A stretch of DNA of 18,541 nucleotides from Chitinivibrionales bacterium (GTDB lineage: Bacteria > Fibrobacterota > Chitinivibrionia > Chitinivibrionales > JANQEN01), in contig JAUVGS010000002.1 of the NCBI GenBank assembly GCA_030593665.1, positions 1-18,541 on the forward strand. Direction: 5' to 3'. A program made the translations under genes and the position numbers. How positions within the stretch are numbered: position 1 is the stretch's first letter; the number at the start of each line of letters is the position of its first letter. Of this stretch, positions 1 to 7,683 are shown piece by piece. The notes beneath the pieces are model-generated. The model had not been told where the DNA came from. It saw only the letters and a list, made by a program, of their open reading frames with translations, and searched no databases.

Positions 1-55
1 TGTTTTAGGGTAGTTAGGGTAAGTTTCTAATCCCGGTAACACTATGGTTTAATAG

Positions 56-787
56 GTGTTACAGAATCCTGTTTTGATAAGTCGTAAACTCACGCTAGGG
101 AATGTACAGGGCCTGCGCTATAGAATCGGATTAAGCGATACCGTCAAAGTCGATTATAATACCTCATCGTTTTACCTTATCTGGTCACCACTGGCAAATG
201 CCGCGGTATATGAATTATACAAAAAGGCATCCGCCGATTCCTCCTGGCGTTTTATTAATACTGCCTCCGATACCGATGCCCTCGTGTCTACCACGGGAGA
301 GTTTGCTGATGGCAAGCAGGTGAAATATCTTGCTCTTGGAAGAAACAGCAAGTCAATTTCACCCCTGGAAACAGCAATAATACTCACGGTAAGGGATGAG
401 AGACAACCATATATTCATTATAATTCTTTTAAAAGTGGTTTTAACAACACCATGCCGGTGGCAGATACGGTCAGGATTACAGTGTCGAATTTCTATATTC
501 CTGAACCGATGGATACGTTAAAAAGTCCTGCGGTTATTATAAAAGAAGCAAGTTATTATTCAGGAATAACCATGTATGGCGATTCAACCTATAAAGTTCC
601 TGAGAACAACTGTTCATGGACATGGTCCACCAACCGTTCCGGGTATCTGGATGTTGTCGTTGAGGCCAATACAAACGGCGCCTATGATACGCTGAAAATC
701 GATTTTTCACAGGTAACCGATATCGCCGGTAACACGGCGGATACCAGCTATGATGGCGGCTTCATAAATTACAGTACAAGAAATTAG
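56..787 (+). CDS. FN3/Ig-like domain protein, probably a 5'-truncated fragment
   Basis: The reading frame encodes 243 residues. Residues about 35-110 look like a fibronectin type III fold (FYLIWSPL, then AVYELYKKA, closing with a TxILTVRD strand). Residues about 115-240 look like a second Ig-like module ending in DIAGNTADTSYDG. Such modules are typical of surface or secreted proteins, yet there is no signal peptide or lipobox, and the only usable start is a GTG lying directly after an in-frame TAG (53-55) with no Shine-Dalgarno. All three forward frames contain stops in the first 55 bases, so this may be the surviving 3' part of a longer exported protein, broken by a frameshift or deletion. 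The true start is uncertain. A strong intrinsic terminator follows 28 nt after the stop. I do not recognise a specific family; the product has no assignable function. Confidence 0.5.
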   Translation: MLQNPVLISRKLTLGNVQGLRYRIGLSDTVKVDYNTSSFYLIWSPLANAAVYELYKKASADSSWRFINTASDTDALVSTTGEFADGKQVKYLALGRNSKSISPLETAIILTVRDERQPYIHYNSFKSGFNNTMPVADTVRITVSNFYIPEPMDTLKSPAVIIKEASYYSGITMYGDSTYKVPENNCSWTWSTNRSGYLDVVVEANTNGAYDTLKIDFSQVTDIAGNTADTSYDGGFINYSTRN

Positions 788-815
788 AGGATTCTGTTCC
801 GCCAGGTATTCTTAC

Positions 816-849
816 AAAAGGCGAAGATAGTTATTTTCGCCTTTTTTTT
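816..849 (+). terminator. Intrinsic terminator
   Basis: The 10-nt arms AAAAGGCGAA (816-825) and TTCGCCTTTT (836-845) are perfectly complementary around a 10-nt loop. The T run continues to 849. It sits just after the FN3/Ig-like fragment and would end that transcript before the NYN gene. Confidence 0.85.
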
Positions 850-1026
850 ATGTGCTTTATGTGGGCTTCTTAAACGACAAGGTATTCAACCCGTATTCTG
901 ATTGCTGGTTTTAATTCAGGTATCATAGCAAAATTCCATAGATCATGAGTTCTGAATCAGTGGTATTAATTATATTGTTTGTTAAGAAGAAGATATCAAG
1001 AATCACTTACTATCAGGCACCGTATT

Positions 1027-1518
1027 ATGAAAAAAGTAGCGCTGTTCGTCGATGTGCAGAATGTGTACTATACAGTCAGGCAGCAATATAACCGTCACTT
1101 TGATTACTCTATATTCCGGGATGTGGCAACTTCAGGGAGGAAATTGACAAAAGCAATTGCCTATGCCACCTGTAAGGGTGACAGGAAACAGACAAATTTC
1201 CAGAATATTCTGCGGGGAATCGGCTTTGAGGTTAAACTCAAAGAGTTTATTCAGAGGAGTGACGGCAGTGCAAAGGGTGATTGGGACGTGGGGATTGCAC
1301 TGGACATTGTTGAACAGGCAAAAAATGTCGATATCATTGTTTTAGCATCGGGAGACGGCGATTTTACCCCGGTCATTGAGAAAGTAATTGACACCTGTAA
1401 TGTTGCCGTAGAAGTATACGGAGTGCCTGGTCTAACAGCCATATCACTGATCAACTCCGCTTCCCGTTTTATTCCGATTGAAGGGGATTTGTGTATGCCA
1501 ATTCCCAAATCATGGTAA
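1027..1518 (+). CDS. NYN domain protein (LabA/DUF88-like putative RNase)
   Basis: This is a 163-residue single-domain protein of the NYN family, which has a PIN-like nuclease fold. The acidic residues expected at the metal site are visible: D9 in LFVDVQN, D85 and D87 in GDWDVGIALDI, and D110/D112 in ASGDGDF. Family members are metal-dependent RNases or RNA-processing factors, though the cyanobacterial member LabA is known through a circadian output phenotype. The substrate here cannot be told from sequence. I chose the ATG at 1027, which begins MKKVALFVD, over the in-frame TTG at 979, because family members begin right at the first strand and the extra 16 residues look random; a weak AGG lies 9 nt upstream of the ATG. 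The protein is soluble, with no signal or membrane segment. It stands alone between a terminator and a converging gene, so context gives no partner. Confidence 0.88.
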   Translation: MKKVALFVDVQNVYYTVRQQYNRHFDYSIFRDVATSGRKLTKAIAYATCKGDRKQTNFQNILRGIGFEVKLKEFIQRSDGSAKGDWDVGIALDIVEQAKNVDIIVLASGDGDFTPVIEKVIDTCNVAVEVYGVPGLTAISLINSASRFIPIEGDLCMPIPKSW

Positions 1519-1612
1519 AATATTTCAAGTAACTATGCAGGCGTATTACAAATACAAAGTTGTACCGACTGTTCAGGTATCATTTAACAAATCAGTTGAA
1601 GTAGTTGTATAC

Positions 1613-1696
1613 TATTCCTATTCCTAATCTTAATCATAATCTTAATCATAATCATAAACCTAATCTTAATCGTATTCTTAATCTTAATCGTGTTCA
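1613..1696. repeat. Hexamer tandem repeat, 14 units, consensus TAATCW
   Basis: Fourteen contiguous 6-bp units run without a phase break from 1613 to 1696. Most are TAATCT, TAATCA or TAATCG, with variants TATTCC (twice, at the left end), TAAACC, TATTCT and TGTTCA. The array sits in the 224-bp gap between the converging NYN and M23 genes, outside any credible coding region. The unit-to-unit drift suggests slippage followed by mutation. Confidence 0.9.
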
Positions 1697-1742
1697 ATTT
1701 TTTTCCCCCTGCCCTGATTACACGCTCTAAAGTTTCCGTTAC

Positions 1743-2672
1743 TCAATCAACAACAACATTCAATGGGAGTATGCACTGCATTGGATTGATGAGTTTGCCG
1801 TTTTTTACGACTTCATAGTGCAGGTGTGGGCCGGTGCTTCGACCGGTATTACCCATATATCCTATAAGTTCTCCCCGGTTAACGACCTGGCCTTCAACAA
1901 CAGCCGGCTGTACAAGATGGGCATAACGGGTCCTGTATCCGCTGCTTTCGTGGGTAAGCGTAACAACATTGCCCAACTCCTGTTTCCTGCCGACAAAAGT
2001 AACGATACCTGCTGCGGTTGAGATTATGGGTGACCATTGAATATTTGCGATGTCGATCCCGTCATGAAACATAGAGATTCGAAAAAATGGATGAAACCGA
2101 TAACCGAATCCGGAGGTAATTCTGCCGCGAGCCGGCCAGATAGAGGGACGTTGGGAATGAAGATCGTTCATCCGTTTCGTATGTTTATTCGTCTTGGAAA
2201 AGGTCACGCGTAAAAGATCGGCTTGGTTGATCAGGGAGATGATATCCTTTTCAATAGTTACCGCTTTTTTAATTTCAGGATCCTCAATAGATGCAATAAG
2301 AAGCTCCTCCGCACTTGGCGGTCCGCCAACACCAGCCTTCCTGACATCTTCGCTGATAGAATTCATGCCGTATTTTAAACGGACAGAGCTTTCGAAACTG
2401 ACAAGCTTTTCTATATCGTTTTTATTCTTCTCGACCAGTTTCTTCAGAAACTGAACTTTTAACATAGTTTTGTGATTTATCTTTAACTGCTTCCTGAGAC
2501 CGAAGTTAGCATAAGTATATCGTATTCCGAAACGGAGACCGTTAAACAGCCCCACACTGCTTATAATTCCAAGTAAAAGTATAAGTACCGGTATGAACGG
2601 TGGAATCTGTATAGAATAGTCTCTTTTTGAGTCAGACGAGACAAAAAGAAAGGTCCATCGGCCCGATTTCAT
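1743..2672 (-). CDS. Membrane-anchored M23 family peptidoglycan endopeptidase
   Basis: The 309-residue protein has a short cytoplasmic start, one transmembrane segment (about residues 25-45), a charged helical stretch (about 55-170) and a C-terminal LytM/M23 domain (about 185-300). The zinc ligands are present: H203 and D207 in FHDGIDIA, and H285 of HLH in GPHLHYEV. The accompanying catalytic histidines are H252 (RYAHL) and H283. M23 enzymes with this anchored layout cleave peptide cross-links of peptidoglycan from the periplasmic face of the inner membrane and act in wall growth or division. The motif set is complete, so the enzyme is expected to be active, unlike EnvC/NlpD-type degenerate relatives. 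The ATG at 2672 is supported by AGGA 7 nt upstream. A perfect TATAAT box lies 63 nt upstream on the same strand. It converges on the NYN gene across the hexamer repeat. Confidence 0.92.
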   Translation of the reverse strand: MKSGRWTFLFVSSDSKRDYSIQIPPFIPVLILLLGIISSVGLFNGLRFGIRYTYANFGLRKQLKINHKTMLKVQFLKKLVEKNKNDIEKLVSFESSVRLKYGMNSISEDVRKAGVGGPPSAEELLIASIEDPEIKKAVTIEKDIISLINQADLLRVTFSKTNKHTKRMNDLHSQRPSIWPARGRITSGFGYRFHPFFRISMFHDGIDIANIQWSPIISTAAGIVTFVGRKQELGNVVTLTHESSGYRTRYAHLVQPAVVEGQVVNRGELIGYMGNTGRSTGPHLHYEVVKNGKLINPMQCILPLNVVVD

Positions 2673-2734
2673 TGAGGCATCCTGAATTTGAAATGATTGT
2701 TGTTAATTCCTTCACGGTATATGTACTCATTTTA

Positions 2735-2740
2735 ATTATA
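2735..2740 (-). promoter_or_regulatory. Candidate -10 box for the M23 gene
   Basis: Read on the minus strand this is a perfect TATAAT, 63 nt upstream of the M23 start codon. No convincing -35 hexamer is found 16-18 nt further upstream; the stretch is T-rich. The position is right for a promoter, but a single hexamer in AT-rich DNA is modest evidence. Confidence 0.35.
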
Positions 2741-3145
2741 CCACATTCTTGAAGAAAAAAACAGGTGATCACATTTCCGAAAATTCGAAAGTTGCCTCTC
2801 ACAAAGGGCGGGGGCGTGAAAAAAAGGTATTAAAAATTGATTTGGTGGCCGGTGTTATGGGGGACCATACAAGACATTTAATTTTGCCCCTATATCTAAT
2901 CTTTAATACGCAACCCTCCGAATCCAGTCAAAAGGGATTGATATCAGACGAAAAATGGTAAGATTTTAGTAATTCATAGTTTACGTATTAAACAGAAAAA
3001 GTAAACCCTGGATGTTTTCTTAACGACCATTACAGTAAGAGTTTTTCCAGCCTTCCGGTATCTATTCGCAGCATGAGGAGAATGCGGATTATAAAGTACC
3101 TTTTAACTATTATTCTTGAATAATCAGGTATAGAATGGGGGACAC
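2741..3145. other. Intergenic region between divergent M23 and beta-helix genes
   Basis: About 400 bases hold no credible gene. A 70-codon frame from a TTG at 2749 exists, but its translation (Lys/Gly/Arg-rich start, no hydrophobic or domain pattern) and lack of a Shine-Dalgarno argue against it. The region should contain the promoter of the gene starting at 3146, but I see no clear -35/-10 pair. A G-rich GGGGGA lies 3 nt before that start. Confidence 0.5.
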
Positions 3146-4939
3146 ATGAATAAAAAAAACACTCTCTGCATCATTATCCTATTCGTTTTACTACTATCCA
3201 GGCTTACTCATTCATCTACTATCGAAGTTTCCGGTGTTATTACATCAGACACCGTATGGGATGCTGATACGGTAAAAGTAACGGATACGGTGTATATACT
3301 TGACACAGTACAATTAACAATCACTCCCGGAACCCGTGTCGAATTCCAGGGCAATTTTTTTATTGATGTGCAGGGTACTATACAAGCTGAAGGGACGGAG
3401 CTGGATTCTATACTATTTACAATTCATGATACCACAGGTTTTGGGAATTCTTCTATAGGTAACGGGGGATGGGGCGGCATGCGTTTCGATTCCACTGATG
3501 CTGAGAATGATTCCTCAATATTTTCATACTGTCGAATAGAGTTTGTTAAATCTATTAGTTACTACCCCTATCGTAGTGGGTTTTTTATTCGTAATTTTTC
3601 CAAGGTTAGAATTGAACACTGCATGATTCAGAATAATGTAAGTTTCGATGGCCCTTCTCCAGCTATATTTTGTATACAGGCCGGCCCTTTTATAAAAGGA
3701 AATACGATAAGAGATAATCAATCTCTTTTTATTGGGATGGAGAGCGGCCAGGAAGGCGGCGGTATTGCATTATTTGATAGTAGTACCGCAATTATTATAA
3801 ATAATGTAATAAAAGGTAATTATGCTGATGAAAATGGCGGTGGCATTTTTTGTGGCAGGTTTAATAGTTATGATACGCAAAATAAAGTGATAATAGAAGG
3901 TAATATCATTGACAGTAATTCCAGCGGCTGGCATGGCGGTGGAGGTGTCTGCTGTGAAGGAAGTGCCATAACTTTAGTAAATAATACCATTTCAAATAAT
4001 ACAACAAAATCCGGTGGTGGTGGAATTCGTTTTTCACAGTGTTCATGCACAGTTATAAATAATATGATATCGAGTAATATCGTCGGCAGCCGCGGTGGGG
4101 CAGGGATATATTTCGAATATTGTTCCGGCTCGATAATAAATAATTGTATAGCAGGAAATGGTGCTCCCTATGGTAAGGGTGGTGGTGTTTTAATTGAATC
4201 AGGGGATATACAGTTATTGAATAATACTATTACAAAGAATGAAGCAAGGGATGGGGGTGGGGTAAGTATTGGTTGTGATACCATTAATGTAGTTAATACT
4301 ATACTGTGGGGCAACATAGCAGAGAACGGCCCTCAAATATGTATGTTTGCTACAAGTGAATTCGAATCCAATTTTACATTTTGTAATATACAGGGAGGCA
4401 GTGAGGAGATTTATTATAAAGACGGGTGCGAATTTAATGGAATATACAGCGATAATATTGATGCTGATCCGCAATTCATGCAGATCGGTTTACATCCCTG
4501 CGCCCTGAGCGATTTGTCACCGTGTATTAACAAAGGCAATCCGGATACTGCAGGCATGGCTCTGCCGGTCAGTGACCTGGCAGGTAAAGCAAGAGTATAC
4601 AAAGATACAATTGATATCGGAGCGTATGAATACAATGGGGAAATAGGTATTCTAACCGATCAGAAATCTGTTTTTTCGCATGGAAACAATTTATCCATTA
4701 CCCATACCAATAGGGGAATTGTATTTACCTGTCGAAACACCTTCACCGAAGGTACTGCTATTGCTATGTATGATTTGTCCGGCAGGCTGATGAAGCAATT
4801 GTCAATTGGTACCGGTACTCGCTCAGTAGTCTGGGATGGGTGTAATAATAATGGGAAAAAATGCGGGAATGGTTGCTATATAGTGCGATTGCAGAATGCA
4901 GAAAAAACTGTTGAAAAAAGTCTGGTTTTAGTTCAATAG
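3146..4939 (+). CDS. Secreted right-handed beta-helix protein with T9SS-type sorting tail
   Basis: The 597-residue protein begins with a Sec signal peptide (MNKKN, hydrophobic core LCIIILFVLLL, cleavage probably near residue 24). Residues about 30-90 carry a Thr/Val-rich strand region with repeated DTV. Residues about 150-430 are a parallel beta-helix: recurrent coils of the form N-x-I-x-x-N ... G-G-G-[IV] (for example INNVIKGN, VNNTISNN, INNMISSN, LNNTITKN), as in Pmp-like or pectate-lyase-fold surface proteins. Near residue 490 is DIGAYEYNG, the hallmark of the choice-of-anchor Q ending. Residues about 535-597 form a beta-sandwich tail with AMYDLSGRL (Y542) and GNGCYIVRL, matching type A sorting domains of the type IX secretion system. 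It is probably exported to the cell surface as an adhesin or polysaccharide-active protein; no catalytic residues can be assigned. The start ATG has GGGGGA only 3 nt upstream. Confidence 0.88.
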   Translation: MNKKNTLCIIILFVLLLSRLTHSSTIEVSGVITSDTVWDADTVKVTDTVYILDTVQLTITPGTRVEFQGNFFIDVQGTIQAEGTELDSILFTIHDTTGFGNSSIGNGGWGGMRFDSTDAENDSSIFSYCRIEFVKSISYYPYRSGFFIRNFSKVRIEHCMIQNNVSFDGPSPAIFCIQAGPFIKGNTIRDNQSLFIGMESGQEGGGIALFDSSTAIIINNVIKGNYADENGGGIFCGRFNSYDTQNKVIIEGNIIDSNSSGWHGGGGVCCEGSAITLVNNTISNNTTKSGGGGIRFSQCSCTVINNMISSNIVGSRGGAGIYFEYCSGSIINNCIAGNGAPYGKGGGVLIESGDIQLLNNTITKNEARDGGGVSIGCDTINVVNTILWGNIAENGPQICMFATSEFESNFTFCNIQGGSEEIYYKDGCEFNGIYSDNIDADPQFMQIGLHPCALSDLSPCINKGNPDTAGMALPVSDLAGKARVYKDTIDIGAYEYNGEIGILTDQKSVFSHGNNLSITHTNRGIVFTCRNTFTEGTAIAMYDLSGRLMKQLSIGTGTRSVVWDGCNNNGKKCGNGCYIVRLQNAEKTVEKSLVLVQ

Positions 4940-4961
4940 ATATCATCAAGGCAAAATCGGC

Positions 4962-6350
4962 TTAATACCTGAAAATTTCCCCGTTTTTACTTATTGCAAA
5001 GAGATGCCTGTCATTGAAAGCTTTAACAAAAGAAGCTATTTCCACCTCGACGCCATCCTTGTAGATACTTTCTTTCGTGACCGTGCCAAACATGTTGTTA
5101 GTAAAGTAGACTTCACCTTGGCGGGTGAGGACCCAGCCTGTCTTGCCGGTACACATTTTAATATCTGCTATTTTATCAATGGTGGTGATTTTTTCCGGTA
5201 TCAGAAGTGAAACGGCGTTTGCATGGATGGCAGAGTACAGTGTGCTGTCTGAATCGAGCAGGTACAGGGTGTCTCCCATATCACCGGCAACTTCAATTTT
5301 CTGGTACATAGCGGGATAGACGTTTTCCCAGGTCCCGTTTTCCCCGAGTTTTCTATAGACGCCAAAGTAATAAAAAGATGTCCAGACAACATCGTTCTTA
5401 TTGGTGCCGCCAATAGTTTTTCCGATCGACTGCTGCAGGCGTATCTCCTCAACCGTATCACAGAAAATGGATGCCGAGGCAAATGTCATAGTGGGGCTGA
5501 CCGAGGAACTGAGCTGGTATACTTTCTTACCGATAGGGGAGACATGGTAATCGTATCGGTGATTTGCATAGCTGCCGCTGTATTTCTTATGTGTTGAAAA
5601 AGGATTGGCATCAATATCTACGGATAAGAGATTCCAGGCTTGAAAGCTGACAGGCCCGGTATTCCCCGTTGCCACATGAAAAGTGAAATAGACGAAATTA
5701 TTAAAAACTTTGATATTCCTTAATCCTTGAAATGAATATAAATCATCTTTAAAAAACCTTTTCAAAACCTTGGCGCAAATCGGACTGTTTTCCCACGTCA
5801 TACCACCGTCATGGGATCTTGTTACAGATCCGGTAAGATAACCGACACCTTCATGGACAGAATCTTTCCTTTCTGTAAGTTTAAACACCAGATCGGAATC
5901 ATACGCAGCGAATGCCAGGAATTCGTCATCACAGGACATGAATTCCCATACATGTTTTTTCACATACACTGTCCAGGTATGGTAAATGGTGTCTCTGGTA
6001 TCGGTAAGTCCGGCTGTAATGGTAAAAGGTCCGGCATTGGCATTAAAAATATTCTTATCAGCTTTCCAGATAAAGTGGTTATCGGACGGATTATAGGTAT
6101 AGCCCTCTGGTACCCCTGTGAAGAATAGTGTTACCGGATACTCCTTATTATCCCCGGCTCCGCCAATTGATCCGGTATAGAATTCATCGATCATAACAGT
6201 ATCGTTTTCAGGGAGGGGCAGGTAAAATGCCAGATTTGACGGCGAGTTATCTCCCGGATCAACCGGGGTATAGTATGCGCAATGATGCAGCAGAAAAATC
6301 ATGGTAAAAAGAAGAAACAAATAGAAATGTTTTTTAATGAAAGAATGCAC
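4962..6350 (-). CDS. Putative lipoprotein with Ig-like and Asp-box (BNR) propeller-like region
   Basis: The 462-residue protein starts with a strongly hydrophobic signal (about residues 9-21) followed by LHHC at residues 21-24; Cys24 would be lipidated, though the two His before it are not a classical lipobox. Residues about 35-130 resemble an Ig/cadherin-like module (GVPEGYTYNPSDNHFIWKAD, then FTITAGLTD). Residues about 140-460 look like repeated beta blades, with one clear Asp-box, SHDGGMTW, at 179-186, and further blade-like strands such as TGKTGWVLTRQGEVYFTNN and HLFAISKNGEIFRY at the very end. Asp-box propellers occur in sialidases and in non-enzymatic binding proteins; no sialidase active-site arginine triad is evident, so a binding role is likelier. 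It converges on the beta-helix gene with only 22 nt between the stops. Confidence 0.8.
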   Translation of the reverse strand: MHSFIKKHFYLFLLFTMIFLLHHCAYYTPVDPGDNSPSNLAFYLPLPENDTVMIDEFYTGSIGGAGDNKEYPVTLFFTGVPEGYTYNPSDNHFIWKADKNIFNANAGPFTITAGLTDTRDTIYHTWTVYVKKHVWEFMSCDDEFLAFAAYDSDLVFKLTERKDSVHEGVGYLTGSVTRSHDGGMTWENSPICAKVLKRFFKDDLYSFQGLRNIKVFNNFVYFTFHVATGNTGPVSFQAWNLLSVDIDANPFSTHKKYSGSYANHRYDYHVSPIGKKVYQLSSSVSPTMTFASASIFCDTVEEIRLQQSIGKTIGGTNKNDVVWTSFYYFGVYRKLGENGTWENVYPAMYQKIEVAGDMGDTLYLLDSDSTLYSAIHANAVSLLIPEKITTIDKIADIKMCTGKTGWVLTRQGEVYFTNNMFGTVTKESIYKDGVEVEIASFVKAFNDRHLFAISKNGEIFRY

Positions 6351-6667
6351 GCATATACCTCAAGTCTGGTGAGGTCTTTCGATGGATAAAAGCTGAAAAA
6401 AAATATTCCACCGGAATACGACCTGTATAGGAAATAATATATATAAAAAAGTGGGGAATTGTGTTAAATTACCACGATACTTCCAATACTCTTATATATT
6501 AATCAAATATATTAATCAAAAAAAAGCCGTTTTTGTGCGAATAATTGATGGTTTTTAAGAAACAGGCCGTTTGAAAGTCTCAGGCGGATCGCTTTTTAAA
6601 AGTGGAAATGGATGCTACGGCCATTGCAGAATTATAGGACACTACCCAATTGCCATTTTGACTGATT
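6351..6667. other. AT-rich intergenic region with a 13-bp tandem duplication
   Basis: These 317 bases contain no credible gene. The only structure I see is the 13-bp tandem duplication at 6494-6520 (listed separately) and poly-A/T tracts. The region lies upstream of the lipoprotein gene and downstream of the repeat-protein gene, both on the minus strand, so it should hold the promoter of the former. No convincing -35/-10 pair or GC-rich terminator hairpin is visible. Confidence 0.5.
6494..6520. repeat. 13-bp perfect tandem duplication
   Basis: ATATATTAATCAA occurs twice head to tail (6494-6506 and 6507-6519), plus one further A. It is intergenic and short, consistent with replication slippage. 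Confidence 0.8.
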
Positions 6668-7381
6668 TTACTCATCCTCTATAAGTGGCTTCATTTCGTC
6701 CCTGTCAATCTTGACTGTTTTTATAAGAAATTCGTCTTTTGACAGAATTCCAGTTTTTGCAGTTAATATATCAAAAGACGTATCATCGGTTTTTATTTCC
6801 GGTTCTTTTTTTATTACGGTTTTATTTTTTTCTTTTAAGTTATTTTGTGAAAACATGTCGGTTTTTTCATCGGAATTTCCCTGTGATAGAAAATCGATCC
6901 TTTCTGCTATATCATCTTTAGTTATCATATCTGTTTTTCCAAATGGCCCATTTTTTGATGCAGTATCGGTTTTTACATTTGATTCATCTTTTTGTACAAC
7001 AGCGGTTTTTTTAGGTAATTTCTCTTTTAATTTCACTTCAGTTTTTACTTTTGAATCTTCCTTTGCTATCACATCAGCTTTTCCTTTTGGCTCATACTTT
7101 GAAATGATGCCCATTTTCTTTGCACTTCTGACGCGTGATACAAGGAAATCTAAGATTTCTTTCTGGAATCCGGGGTAATCAAATAGGAGCTTTTCTATCC
7201 TGGCAATAGTATGGGGAGGTTTTTTACTCTTCTTTTCCTCTTCTTTGAGTTGAGACCGGATTTCTCTGAGGCCATCAATAACATCTTCTTCCGGAGCTTT
7301 TTTGAGAAGGTACTCAATTGCTCTGGTATTTTTTTTGCTAAGCAAAACGATATTTTCAAAGGGATTCTTTTTGTGTGCCAT
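6668..7381 (-). CDS. Uncharacterised protein with twelve 12-residue KTD-type tandem repeats
   Basis: The 237-residue protein is not a family I recognise. Residues 1-88 are Lys/Glu-rich and probably helical (AIEYLLKKAPEEDVIDGLRE, then TIARIEKLLFDYPGFQKEIL). Residues 89-232 are exactly twelve repeats of 12 residues with consensus K-T-D-x-x-S-K-D-E-x-x-x; examples are KMGIISKYEPKG, KTDMITKDDIAE, KTDMFSQNNLKE and KTGILSKDEFLI. Position 1 is Lys in eleven of twelve units (Arg in one) and position 7 is mostly Lys. There is no signal peptide or membrane segment, so the protein is likely cytoplasmic, charged and extended or solenoid-like. The ATG at 7381 has AAAGGA about 9 nt upstream. It is divergent from the LRR gene at 7684, another repeat-built protein with no export signal; a shared role is possible but unproven. 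Confidence 0.8.
   Translation of the reverse strand: MAHKKNPFENIVLLSKKNTRAIEYLLKKAPEEDVIDGLREIRSQLKEEEKKSKKPPHTIARIEKLLFDYPGFQKEILDFLVSRVRSAKKMGIISKYEPKGKADVIAKEDSKVKTEVKLKEKLPKKTAVVQKDESNVKTDTASKNGPFGKTDMITKDDIAERIDFLSQGNSDEKTDMFSQNNLKEKNKTVIKKEPEIKTDDTSFDILTAKTGILSKDEFLIKTVKIDRDEMKPLIEDE
6686..7117 (-). repeat. In-frame 36-bp periodic repeat coding for 12 x 12 residues
   Basis: Twelve units of 36 bp, with no insertion or deletion, cover codons 89-232 of the minus-strand gene. On the plus strand the period shows as recurring GGTTTTT-like blocks 36 nt apart. DNA identity between units is low while the protein pattern K-T-D-x-x-S-K-D-E is kept, implying an old expansion held in register by selection. 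Confidence 0.85.
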
Positions 7382-7683
7382 AAGATATTATCCTTTCTTT
7401 TAAATCCATCCTGAGTATAAAGTGAGATTTGAATACTAAAATATAATGCTTGCTAAAATATAATATCCAGTTTATTACGCCGGTATAAAAATTATTTTTA
7501 TCTTTTTCCACGAGTGTATATAAATTCTTTAAAAGGGAGGAATTTATTGAAGAAATCCCAAACCTTAAAGTTTTTAATTATTTTATAAAGTTATTGACCT
7601 TTTTGTAATTATTTTCTAACGGGTAACTTCCTTTTAATTAATAAATTATAAGAGATAGGTATATTCTTTTTCAGGATTTTGTT
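7382..7683. other. AT-rich divergent intergenic region with direct repeats
   Basis: This 302-bp gap separates the repeat-protein gene (minus) from the LRR gene (plus). It has a 12-bp direct repeat CTAAAATATAAT at 7436-7447 and 7453-7464, each copy ending in TATAAT. It also has a possible short leader frame (7547-7588), and a near-consensus -35 TTGACC at 7594-7599 whose -10 partner (TAACGG, 17 nt later) is poor. Promoters for both genes must lie here, but none can be fixed with confidence. Confidence 0.45.
7547..7588 (+). CDS. Possible 13-residue leader peptide or signal-sequence remnant
   Basis: A very good Shine-Dalgarno, GGGAGGAA (7535-7542), precedes a TTG start by a normal distance. The frame reads MKKSQTLKFLIIL and then stops. 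Two lysines followed by a hydrophobic run look like the first residues of a membrane or exported protein, so this may be the stump of a lost gene. Alternatively it is a small leader upstream of the LRR gene. No attenuator structure is visible between it and 7684. Chance occurrence in AT-rich DNA is also possible. Confidence 0.25.
   Translation: MKKSQTLKFLIIL

Noticed and set aside
1620..1700. Hexamer array as a CRISPR or coding repeat
   Set aside because: Units are 6 bp with no spacers, and no frame across it has a plausible start or protein character.
2749..2961. 70-codon plus-strand frame starting at TTG in the intergenic region
   Set aside because: No Shine-Dalgarno, non-ATG start, no domain or hydrophobic pattern, and it overlaps the expected promoter region of the M23 gene.
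6218..6236. Minus-strand TGGCATTTTACCTGCC, a sigma-54-like element
   Set aside because: Spacing is right but several consensus bases are wrong, and it lies within the lipoprotein gene near its 5' end.
6711..7178. 155-codon plus-strand frame opposite the 12-residue-repeat gene
   Set aside because: It is the antisense shadow of the repeat array; its Phe/Ser/Val periodicity is the complement of the Lys/Thr/Asp repeats, and it has no ribosome site.
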